Assembly: GCF_029024105.1 (NCBI RefSeq)
Contig: NZ_CP118963.1
Span: 868,001-932,000, forward strand
Direction of reading: 5' to 3'
DNA from: Acinetobacter lwoffii
Lineage (GTDB): Bacteria; Pseudomonadota; Gammaproteobacteria; Pseudomonadales; Moraxellaceae
Length of the DNA: 64,000 nt
Within the stretch, counting starts at the first letter, position 1. Each line of letters opens with the position of its first letter. The notes beneath the pieces are model-generated. The model ran no database searches. It saw nothing but the letters and a program-made list of their open reading frames with translations, and was not told the DNA's origin. Made by a program: the position numbers and the translations under genes. This document shows positions 8,844 to 16,157 of the stretch, in pieces.

Positions 8844-8921
8844 GTCCTGGCCTTATTCATCTTTGCTTTAATTAACTATCCATAAGACAATATCGGGGTT
8901 ATTTTAAGTGAGTATTGAATC

Positions 8922-9773
8922 ATGCAGTTGATGCCTTTGTTACCACATGTATGGACATTTGGTGATTTAAAATTGGACTTATCCCAGCCGCATGTAATGG
9001 GGATTCTCAATGTCACCCCGGATTCTTTTAGTGATGGTGGCCGGCATAATCAAAAAGAAGATGCAGTCGCCCGCGCACTGGAAATGATGGCTGAAGGCGC
9101 AACCGTCATCGACATTGGGGGTGAATCGACCCGTCCAGGTGCAGCAGCAGTAGAAGTGGAGGAAGAAATTCGCCGCGTGGTGCCTGTGGTTGAAGCTTTA
9201 TCCAAACATAATATCATTCTCTCGATTGATACGTCGCAACCTGAAGTCATACGCGCAGCAGTTCAGGCCGGAGCGCATATCTGGAATGATGTCCGTGCTT
9301 TGACTCGGCCGAATGCATTGCAGACCGCAGCAGAGCTGAATATTCCAGTGATCATCATGCATATGCGCGGTGAACCGACCACCATGAACAATCTGGATCA
9401 ATATGAAGATGTCACTGCTGATGTGATTCGTGAGTTATCCCAACGCGTTCAGGATGCCTTGGATGTGGGAGTGAAAGCGGAAAATATCATGATTGATCCA
9501 GGTTTTGGTTTCGCTAAAAATGCCCAGCAAAATCTCAAGCTGTTGCAAGAGTTTTATAAACTGACAGAAATGGGCTATCCGATTTTGTCTGCTTTATCTC
9601 GTAAACGCTTTATTGGGACAGTTCTAGATGGTGCAGCACCGCAAGAGCGTGCAATAGGTTCGGCAACAGCGCATTTGTTGAGTATTCAGCAGGGTGCATG
9701 TATGGTACGGGCACATGATGTTAAGGCTACAGCCGATGCGATTAAAGTCTGGCAAGCCATGCAAATGGCTTAG
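8922..9773 (+). CDS. folP: Dihydropteroate synthase
   Basis: FolP joins 4-aminobenzoate to the pterin diphosphate in folate synthesis and is the sulfonamide target. The 283-residue TIM-barrel protein shows both signatures: VMGILNVTPDSFSDGG at about residue 25, and IDIGGESTRPGA at about 65. It also has the pterin-site motifs SIDTSQ, WNDV, IDPGFGFAK, and the phosphate-binding SRKRFIG at about 225. No insertion typical of sulfonamide-resistant variants is apparent by eye. In many relatives it follows ftsH directly; here a GNAT gene lies in between. Confidence 0.96.
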   Translation: MQLMPLLPHVWTFGDLKLDLSQPHVMGILNVTPDSFSDGGRHNQKEDAVARALEMMAEGATVIDIGGESTRPGAAAVEVEEEIRRVVPVVEALSKHNIILSIDTSQPEVIRAAVQAGAHIWNDVRALTRPNALQTAAELNIPVIIMHMRGEPTTMNNLDQYEDVTADVIRELSQRVQDALDVGVKAENIMIDPGFGFAKNAQQNLKLLQEFYKLTEMGYPILSALSRKRFIGTVLDGAAPQERAIGSATAHLLSIQQGACMVRAHDVKATADAIKVWQAMQMA

Positions 9774-9881
9774 AAAGCGAGGCTGGGAAATCCCTACATT
9801 GGCAATGTTGTTTGGCTTTTAAGCAACAATATGCTATATAGGCACGCTTAGATTAGATAGTCATCCTTTAGAGTGCCTGTA

Positions 9882-10196
9882 ATGTTTGCAGATTTACTTC
9901 TCCCCATGTTCGATGATGAGTATTATCCCGATATTCTGGTTGCTGAAATTAAGCAACACATTGAACGTTTTGCCCAAAAAGTCGCTAAATCAGGTTTGTC
10001 AGATCAAGAGATTTATCAGCTTGCCAATCTGACTGTGGCTGATATTAATGTCATGAAACCTCAGTTTGAAGATCTGGATTCATCTCTGGATGATACTGCT
10101 GCTGATTATATTGCTGAAGCCATGATGATGGTGGTGCAAGAGCACGGCCTGTTCGAGATTGAAATGGAAGAGCTAATTAACAATCGTGAATGGTGA
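9882..10196 (+). CDS. Small acidic protein, possibly DUF5713 family
   Basis: About 104 residues from ATG 9882; a GTG three codons earlier (9873) is an alternative start. The protein is acidic and helical: FADLLLPMFDDEYYPDILVAEIKQHIERFA at the N-terminus, and VVQEHGLFEIEMEELINNREW at the C-terminus. The Met-Phe-x-Asp-x-Tyr-(Y/F)-Pro start and the Asn-Arg-Glu-Trp end resemble DUF5713 proteins from memory. The function is unknown. It sits downstream of folP with its own terminator. Confidence 0.7.
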   Translation: MFADLLLPMFDDEYYPDILVAEIKQHIERFAQKVAKSGLSDQEIYQLANLTVADINVMKPQFEDLDSSLDDTAADYIAEAMMMVVQEHGLFEIEMEELINNREW

Positions 10197-10202
10197 TTTA
10201 AG

Positions 10203-10228
10203 AAAACCCTGCAGCTGCAGGGTTTTTT
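10203..10228. terminator. Terminator after the DUF5713-like gene
   Basis: AAAACCCTGCAG and CTGCAGGGTTTTTT form an almost loopless palindrome with a T tail. It also overlaps the stop of the convergent gene ending at 10227. Confidence 0.85.
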
Positions 10229-10913
10229 ATTGCCTGTTGAAATAATCTTTAAAGTTATTAAAGCGAATCGAGCCTAATAATAGTTGCTCTTCATTCATAC
10301 ATTGCTGATAAAGATTTTGGTAATAAGCCTGCAGATTTGACTGACCCTGAATCTGTTGTGGTGTTTTGGATCTGGACTGTTGATAAGCCCAAAAAGCCAG
10401 TTGCCGGAGTTTCTGCAACCTGATCTGATCAATTACGCTACAGGAACTTTTAAATAAAGGTTCCAAGGTCACAGCGCCAAAAGAGGAAAGCGCTAAAATG
10501 ATCATGCTGATGATAACCAAAACATCCGAATGAATCAGATAGAGGTTGAACAATAAGCATAGAAAAATTGGAATTTGCAGATAGAGGCAATTTTGCAAAC
10601 GCTGACTATAGGCTTTGGAGCTGTACTGTGCCTGATATTGTGCATGCCAGATATAAGGATAAAGCAGTGCCATCAGCACAATTAAGGTGACATTAAAGGC
10701 AATCGTGGCATTCTTGAAAAAATAATATTCCAGAAATACGGAGCTGAGACTACAGGCTACACAGACCAGAAGGGACAGTAAATTAATCGCGATAACAAAC
10801 TGGATATTTTGCAAGGCATTAAATTTAAAGCGGCTATAACGCAGCTTAAGGAAAAAAGCGTCTGGATGACGTAATTGTAATGTAGCGAGATCAAAGTGTT
10901 TTAATTCTGACAT
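10227..10913 (-). CDS. Membrane protein of unknown function (paralogue A)
   Basis: A 228-residue protein with four hydrophobic segments (about residues 38-58, 68-88, 110-128 and 130-148). A cytoplasmic-looking C-terminal region holds RLQKLRQLAFWAYQQS and ends in FNRQ. It is clearly related to the gene at 11261-11992 on the other side of tRNA-Leu: both begin with a short (R/H)xP-x-AF segment followed by a basic stretch, and both have the LR(Q/K)-x-x-FWAY-(Q/K)-Q motif after the last membrane segment. I do not recognise the family. Confidence 0.75.
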   Translation of the reverse strand: MSELKHFDLATLQLRHPDAFFLKLRYSRFKFNALQNIQFVIAINLLSLLVCVACSLSSVFLEYYFFKNATIAFNVTLIVLMALLYPYIWHAQYQAQYSSKAYSQRLQNCLYLQIPIFLCLLFNLYLIHSDVLVIISMIILALSSFGAVTLEPLFKSSCSVIDQIRLQKLRQLAFWAYQQSRSKTPQQIQGQSNLQAYYQNLYQQCMNEEQLLLGSIRFNNFKDYFNRQ

Positions 10914-10949
10914 GGGGATTTCGCGCTAAAAGAATAAAATTCAGGCACA

Positions 10950-10977
10950 AAAAAACCAGCCTAATGCTGGATTTTTT
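10950..10977 (-). terminator. Terminator of tRNA-Leu transcript
   Basis: On the minus strand CCAGC (10970-10966), loop ATTAG, GCTGG (10960-10956) and seven T. It lies about 35 bases beyond the tRNA 3' end. Confidence 0.75.
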
Positions 10978-11004
10978 ATTGCACCATTTTAATAAATATT
11001 AAAA

Positions 11005-11090
11005 TGGTGCCCGAGGCCAGACTCGAACTGGCACGCTTTGTGGGCGGGGGATTTTAAATCCCCTGTGTCTACCGATTTCACCACTCGGGC
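11005..11090 (-). tRNA. tRNA-Leu (anticodon UAA)
   Basis: Read on the minus strand, acceptor GCCCGAG (11090 downward) pairs with CTCGGGC, followed by ACCA encoded in the DNA. The anticodon stem GGGGA/TCCCC closes the loop TTTAAAA, giving anticodon TAA. The T arm has GTTCGAGTC. The 86-base length includes the long variable arm of a class II tRNA. It lies between two paralogous membrane-protein genes. Confidence 0.96.
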
Positions 11091-11099
11091 ATGTGCGCA

Positions 11100-11128
11100 A
11101 TAATAGAGGACGAAATAAAGCTTGGCAA
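11100..11128 (-). promoter_or_regulatory. Promoter of tRNA-Leu
   Basis: TTGCCA (11128-11123), exactly 17 bases, then TATTAT (11105-11100), followed by a GC-rich TGCGCAC discriminator. The two tRNA-Ser genes at 29.5 and 29.9 kb have the same TTGCCA-17-TATNAT design. Confidence 0.8.
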
Positions 11129-11260
11129 GCAAATTCCGAAATGATTGCTTTCTTTTCAAGCAATTCCGTGGCTTCTATTCTAAAAATCAGCAAATCAACG
11201 TTTTTTAAAATTCAATATTTGCAGATCTTTAAGATGGCCAATGAAAAAGGATAGAGAGAA

Positions 11261-11992
11261 CTATGAATTTTCATCCAGATAGCTGTCGACATCTAGATGC
11301 TTGATCGTTTTACAATATTGATGCTCATATTTCAGCAGCCGCGTATATAACCCGGCATAGTGATTTAATTGCTGTTTTAGTTCGGCATACCGAGGATCAT
11401 GGCTTGAATAAAAACGTAATTTTAGTCGGATCAGGCAGGTTTGTTTATAAGCCCAAAAACAGATTTTACGTAATTGTTGTAGCTGATAGTGCTCAGTATT
11501 TTTACTATTTTCCTTGAATAAATTTTCTCGATAAAAGCGCACAAAACCAAAGCTCACGCCAAAGAAGAATAAGCTCCACATCAGCAAACTGCTTTGTATA
11601 AAGACCAGATTTAAGGCTTGCATCAGAATCACAATAGCCATCTTGATTGGGGTATGCCGTAATAATTGATACAGCGAATAAGAAGAATGCTGAATCTGGT
11701 ACAGAATCAAGGTGAGACTCAACATCAGGAACAGTAGAATGGCCAACATGGCATAACTCTGCGCCTGAAATTCGCTGATTTGCACAAAAGATTGCTGTAC
11801 GAAATCTCCTAACATCAAACTGATGGGAACAAAAATCATGGCGGCCAAGGCCCAAGGAATTAAAAGCTTGGCTTTACCCCAGATTCCACGGATTTTAATC
11901 TGACTGTAAAACAGGTAATTTCCTTTAAATGCAGTCGGATATTGGCGCTTAAGTTGCTGTAGCAACAAAGTCACTTGCGTAGTGGGCATCAT
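11261..11992 (-). CDS. Membrane protein of unknown function (paralogue B)
   Basis: A 243-residue protein with four predicted membrane segments (about residues 42-62, 78-98, 115-135 and 137-155). Its C-terminal soluble part contains QLQQLRKICFWAYKQTCLIRLK and an aromatic, charged tail. It shares N-terminal layout, segment spacing and the LR-x-x-x-FWAY-x-Q motif with the gene at 10227-10913, so the two are probable duplicates. No enzyme or transporter motif is visible. The start ATG (MMPTTQ) has no strong ribosome site. Confidence 0.72.
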   Translation of the reverse strand: MMPTTQVTLLLQQLKRQYPTAFKGNYLFYSQIKIRGIWGKAKLLIPWALAAMIFVPISLMLGDFVQQSFVQISEFQAQSYAMLAILLFLMLSLTLILYQIQHSSYSLYQLLRHTPIKMAIVILMQALNLVFIQSSLLMWSLFFFGVSFGFVRFYRENLFKENSKNTEHYQLQQLRKICFWAYKQTCLIRLKLRFYSSHDPRYAELKQQLNHYAGLYTRLLKYEHQYCKTIKHLDVDSYLDENS

Positions 11993-12163
11993 CCAGAGAT
12001 TAATTTAATATATAGATGAAGCACTATAGTCGATTTTGCGCAAAATCGCAGAAGAAATGCAGTTTCAGAACGTAGCACTGTTTTAATCATGAAGATTTTA
12101 GTTTTTTAGCGACGAATTATGCGAAAATAGCCGATTCAAGATTTATTTTTTTAAGGACAGTTT

Positions 12164-12670
12164 ATGACTGATCAATCTCCTCAGGCGTTAAGCGACATCG
12201 AAATTTTAGACATCCTGCAAAGTATGAAAAAGGATGAGCTAAATACTGAGGCGCAAGCAGCAATTCGTCAGGGTGGTAAAGCTGGTCGTCAGGAAGCGCA
12301 TAAAGCAGCCTTAGTAGCATTGAATCAGTCATTTGAAGACAAATTTGTCGAAGCCGTATCTTTGGCTTTGGGTCTGAATGCAGCACAAATCAAAAAAATC
12401 CGTTATAAAAAAGACCGAATCCGTATTTTAAAAGCGCGCGGTATTGATTATATGGCGATTGATGGCGCTGAAACTGCGCAAGTGCTGTCACAAATTGCCC
12501 AAGCAATTGTGCGTGAAGATGCCATTGTCACCCATGACCTGCATAATATTTTCCCATTCTGGAAAGAAGGCTGGCCAATGGTGCAATTCGATAATGCCTA
12601 CAAAATTTTAGAAGATGATATCCAGATTCACTATCAAGCCGTTCTTGAGGCTTTATTAGCAAAAATCTAA
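12164..12670 (+). CDS. Hypothetical soluble protein
   Basis: A 168-residue protein preceded by a good AAGGACAG ribosome site. It is alpha-helical looking: IEILDILQSMKKDELNTEAQ, then AAIRQGGKAGRQEAHKAALVALNQ, a basic stretch KKIRYKKDRIRILKARG, and a C-terminus KILEDDIQIHYQAVLEALLAKI. It has no signal peptide or membrane segment, and I do not recognise the family. It is a monocistronic unit closed by a strong terminator. Confidence 0.75.
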   Translation: MTDQSPQALSDIEILDILQSMKKDELNTEAQAAIRQGGKAGRQEAHKAALVALNQSFEDKFVEAVSLALGLNAAQIKKIRYKKDRIRILKARGIDYMAIDGAETAQVLSQIAQAIVREDAIVTHDLHNIFPFWKEGWPMVQFDNAYKILEDDIQIHYQAVLEALLAKI

Positions 12671-12686
12671 GCTATAACTAGATCTA

Positions 12687-12713
12687 AAAAAAAGCACCCA
12701 AAGGTGCTTTTTT
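12687..12713. terminator. Bidirectional terminator
   Basis: AAAAAAGCACC, loop CAAA, GGTGCTTTTTT. It serves the rightward gene ending at 12670 and the convergent gene ending at 12712. Confidence 0.88.
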
Positions 12714-12993
12714 AATCACGATATATCAGTGCAATCAGCCAGCTGATGGGCAGAATAAATAAACGCCACCACGTGATTAATGGCCAATAAAAATACTCTC
12801 CAAATCTCAAGGTCGAGTCGAAACCTTGACGGCGACGTTCATGCGGGTAGGGAATAATGAAAACTGTTAAAACCATCAGAATGATGGCTGCGAGTAAAAG
12901 CAGGGGATTCTGTTGTTTGGCAAAGAAGAAGTAAAACAAATAAAGGGCTGAATAAAAAAACAGACATGCCAATAATGCAGAAATATTCATCAC
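12712..12993 (-). CDS. Small aromatic-rich membrane protein
   Basis: A 93-residue protein with two hydrophobic segments near the N-terminus (about residues 5-23 and 30-47), a PYPHERRRQGFDSTLRFGEYFYWP loop, and a C-terminal hydrophobic segment (WWRLFILPISWLIALIY). The RFGEYFYWPLxTWWRLF region suggests an interfacial loop followed by a third membrane helix. The function is unknown. It lies just downstream of the CBS-domain membrane-protein gene on the same strand, about 60 bases away. Confidence 0.65.
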   Translation of the reverse strand: MMNISALLACLFFYSALYLFYFFFAKQQNPLLLLAAIILMVLTVFIIPYPHERRRQGFDSTLRFGEYFYWPLITWWRLFILPISWLIALIYRD

Positions 12994-13056
12994 TCACCTT
13001 ATGGATTTTTTTATTAGAATAATTTTTTGAATAGAGGGCTAAAAAGAAGAACCAGA

Positions 13057-14379
13057 TTAATCTGATTCTTCTTGAATAACTGAATTGGTTTCGATTAGGC
13101 GGGTCACCAGCAACTGGTCAATTTTAAAATGATCGACATCCACCACTTCAAACTTATAAGCACCAAATATCACGGCATCTGCAGGACGTGGAATCTTGCG
13201 TAATTTATACATCATGAAGCCAGCGATGGTTTCATAGTTCTCATCATCAGGCATTTCATCAATTTCAAGCGCATGCTTGATGTCTTCAATCGGCGTGCTG
13301 CCTTCAATCAGCCAGGAATTATTGTCACGTTTAATAATTTGCTGATCGGCTTCAATAGGCGTCACCCAGTCACCCATCACGGTAATCATAATATCAGAAA
13401 GGGTAATCACGCCAACGACCAGCGCATATTCATTAATGACGACGGCAAACTTTTCCTTGGTGGAACGGAAACGGTCCAGAACTTCCGATAAGGTCAAAGT
13501 GTCAGGAATAGTCAGGACATTACGGATGGTATTTTCATTGAGTTGCAGCAGCGACTGGTTGTTCAGAATACGCACCAGAATGTCTTTGGCGTCGACATAG
13601 CCAATCACACTGTCAATGTCATTGCTACATACCAGAAACTTGGAATAGGGGTATTCCGCCAGCTTTTGCCGAATACTTTCTTCCGGTTCATTTAAGGTGA
13701 AGAACACCACATTTTCACGTGTGGTCATACTCGAAGGCACGTTACGTTCTTCCAGCTCGAATACGTTTTCAATGAAATGGTGTTCCTGTTTCTGGAGCAC
13801 GCCTGCCTGTGCACCGGCATCCATCACTGCAGAAATATCATCAAAAGTAATATTGTCATCACGAATAGTATTTACTTTAAACAGACGGAACAGCATGTTG
13901 GCAATCGCATTGATAAACCAAGCCAAAGGTTTGCAGACTTTAATGAAAATCTGAATTGGCTCGATGACTGAGACTGCGATCTTTTCTGGCGCAATCATGG
14001 CCAGACGTTTCGGCATCAGGTCTGCAAATAAAATAAATAATGAAGTGACGACCGTAAAGGAAAGCGCAAAGCTGATATTGTCAGCCCAAGGTCCTTGGTA
14101 AAAGCGGGAAACAAAATTATAAATATAAGGACGGAAGGCACCTTCACCTAAAATACCACCAAGAATGGCAACTGCATTTAAACCAATTTGGGAGGCTGCA
14201 AAGAAGTCTGCAGAATTTTCTTGTAGATCTAAAACTTTTTGAGCGCGATGATCACCCGACTCAGCCAGAATTTTGAGTTTGACTTTACGGGCACCAGCGA
14301 GGGCGATTTCAGTTAAAGATAAAAAACCGGCCCCCGTGATGAGTATTAAGATAATCACAATATTTTGTAAGAGGCTCAC
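13057..14379 (-). CDS. CNNM/CBS/CorC-HlyC-domain membrane protein (hemolysin family)
   Basis: A 440-residue protein of the YtfL/CorB-like group. The N-terminal CNNM (DUF21) domain has four hydrophobic segments, including IVIILILITGAGFLSLTEIALAGARK at residues 7-32. A CBS pair follows (about 205-335: VPSSMTTRENVVFF, VIGYVDAKDILVRIL, VITLSDIMITVMGDWVTPIE). The C-terminal CorC/HlyC domain is at about 345-430 (DNNSWLIEGSTPIEDI, YETIAGFMMYKL). Members are linked to magnesium or other ion handling; true hemolysin activity is doubtful. It is transcribed alone or with the small gene at 12712. Confidence 0.88.
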   Translation of the reverse strand: MSLLQNIVIILILITGAGFLSLTEIALAGARKVKLKILAESGDHRAQKVLDLQENSADFFAASQIGLNAVAILGGILGEGAFRPYIYNFVSRFYQGPWADNISFALSFTVVTSLFILFADLMPKRLAMIAPEKIAVSVIEPIQIFIKVCKPLAWFINAIANMLFRLFKVNTIRDDNITFDDISAVMDAGAQAGVLQKQEHHFIENVFELEERNVPSSMTTRENVVFFTLNEPEESIRQKLAEYPYSKFLVCSNDIDSVIGYVDAKDILVRILNNQSLLQLNENTIRNVLTIPDTLTLSEVLDRFRSTKEKFAVVINEYALVVGVITLSDIMITVMGDWVTPIEADQQIIKRDNNSWLIEGSTPIEDIKHALEIDEMPDDENYETIAGFMMYKLRKIPRPADAVIFGAYKFEVVDVDHFKIDQLLVTRLIETNSVIQEESD

Positions 14380-14423
14380 AAATCCACCTGTGGATGAATA
14401 GTATCTTGGGATATTTTTAACAC

Positions 14424-14463
14424 AAAAAAAGACTTGAGGTGTAACAATGACATCTCAAGTCTT
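14424..14463 (-). terminator. Terminator of the LysR-type gene
   Basis: AAGACTTGAG and CTCAAGTCTT (14429-14438 and 14454-14463) form a 10-base stem followed on the minus strand by seven T. Confidence 0.85.
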
Positions 14464-14506
14464 CGAAGTATAATCTTAAAAAATAAGAATTTAGAAGATT
14501 TTGAGT

Positions 14507-15496
14507 TTAATAATGTGAAAATTGAGAATTATTGCTCAGGAATTCACGGTTTTCTTCTTCAATCATCTGGCGGGCGACATATAAAATCAGCTGACGTAAC
14601 CAGCGATGCGCCGGATGATGATGCAATAAAGGACACCATGCCATTTTCAATTCAAATTCAGGAATATAAAACGGCGGATCTTTGAGAATTAAATTGTGAT
14701 TCTTGGCTTGCAAACGTGCAATGCGTGAAGGCAGTGTTGCGACCAGATCGACATTGGCAGCCAATAACCCCGGCATCTGGTAGTGACGGGTAAAGACTGA
14801 GATTTTACGTTTCTGGCCAATACGTTCTAAAGCCTGATCGATCCAGCCTAAACCGGCCTGTTTTTCAGGATTTACCCCGAAGCCAACACCCATACCGGTT
14901 TTGGAAACCCAGATATGCTGTGCATCCAGGTAACTTTTAAGGTTTAAGTTGCTTGCGGCAGGATGCTTGTTATTTAAAAGGCAAGAAAAGCTGTCACGCC
15001 AGACCAAAACCTGATGAAAACTTTGCGGGATTTCATTAAAACGGTTGATTGCCAGATCGACCTTGCCTTGTTCCATGTCACGATATGACACGTCACTTGG
15101 CGTCAGGAAGTCTAATACCACGTTCGGTGCTTCTGAACGTAGGGCTTTAACCAGACGTGGAACCAGCGTGGCTTCTGCATAATCCGAGGTCATGATCCGG
15201 AAGACACGATTTGAGGTATATGGACGGAACTCGGTACGTGGTTCTAGGATCATCGACAGATCAGCGAGCGCATCTCGAATGCGGGGCTGCAATTCTAAGG
15301 CACGTTCAGTGGGTGTCATGCCTTCAGAAGAACGAATCAGGAGGGGATCATTAAATAAATTGCGTAATCGGCGTAAGATGTTACTCATGGCAGGCTGGGT
15401 AACGCCCAGTTGTTCTGCTGCACGTGTGACATTTTTTTCGCGAAGAAGTACATCAAGATAAATTAATAGATTGAGATCGACCCGCTCCAGATTCAT
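14507..15496 (-). CDS. LysR-family transcriptional regulator
   Basis: A 329-residue LysR-type activator/repressor. The N-terminal winged helix-turn-helix is clear: LNLLIYLDVLLREKNVTRAAEQLGVTQPAMSNILRRLRNLFNDPLLIRSSEGMTPT (residues 8-63). The effector-binding domain runs from about 93 to 300. It lies divergent to aceA across 660 bases, so control of aceA or autoregulation is possible but unproven. Its ligand is unknown. A C-terminal extension after about residue 305 (EEENREFLSNNSQFSHY) is longer than in many relatives. Confidence 0.9.
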   Translation of the reverse strand: MNLERVDLNLLIYLDVLLREKNVTRAAEQLGVTQPAMSNILRRLRNLFNDPLLIRSSEGMTPTERALELQPRIRDALADLSMILEPRTEFRPYTSNRVFRIMTSDYAEATLVPRLVKALRSEAPNVVLDFLTPSDVSYRDMEQGKVDLAINRFNEIPQSFHQVLVWRDSFSCLLNNKHPAASNLNLKSYLDAQHIWVSKTGMGVGFGVNPEKQAGLGWIDQALERIGQKRKISVFTRHYQMPGLLAANVDLVATLPSRIARLQAKNHNLILKDPPFYIPEFELKMAWCPLLHHHPAHRWLRQLILYVARQMIEEENREFLSNNSQFSHY

Positions 15497-16157
15497 AAAA
15501 GAAATACCGAGAATAAATACAAGAAATTATGAAGATTATGCCATAATTGCCGGGCCTTGTGTAAAGCGTCGATGAAAAAAAGCCATGTGCTCACTGATAA
15601 AGTTTACAAAATTAACACAGGCTTAAGCTCCATTATTCAAAGTGTACATAAGAGAAAAGATGCACGTTAAATAGAATATCATTTAGCCTTTTTATAGAGG
15701 GAAATGAAAACCATCTTTTCGCTTTAAAAGAACATGAGAAAGGCTGTTCTTACGTTCAGTATTTGAGTGAAAAGTACACTAAATCGAGAATTCATCAAGT
15801 TGAATAAATCATCAAAGATCAGTATTTTTTAAAGATAAAAGGGCATAAACCCCATATCCAGACTTAAGTCTAATGAATTATTTTTAAGCAACATGTGGAA
15901 ATTTTATCCATTTTTATTTTTAAATAAATATATATAAAACATAATCTTAATTTAATCTATCAAGATTGTAATAAGACTTTGATCTACTCATTTTTTAAAT
16001 AAATACTGAAGATTCTTGCAGACTATTGGATTAATTTTCATAAGCCCACTAATCTTTAGCTATCCCAACGGATCGTCGAAAATCTGAACAAGTCATTGAG
16101 GGTGTGATTTGAGCGGTTCGTTGCAGAAAAATCCTAATATTATTACAGGAATATATC
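15497..16157. other. 660-base divergent intergenic region upstream of aceA
   Basis: No open reading frame or RNA gene was recognised. It is very AT-rich from about 15,880 to 16,050. It contains a perfect 12-base palindrome AGACTTAAGTCT (15860-15871). The aceA ribosome site (ACAGGAATATATC) lies at the right end. Two widely spaced arms AGTGTAC and GTACACT occur near 15,640 and 15,770. It probably holds the promoters of the LysR gene and aceA and their operators. Confidence 0.5.

Noticed and set aside
11005..11090. tRNA-Leu or tRNA-Ser genes as attachment sites of an integrated element
   Set aside because: No integrase gene or direct repeat of the tRNA end with cargo was seen nearby; flanking genes look chromosomal. 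Only the short inverted repeat at 10981-11010 was kept as a finding.
10999..11193. Minus-strand frame across the tRNA-Leu region
   Set aside because: It overlaps a clear tRNA gene and its promoter and has no homology-like features.
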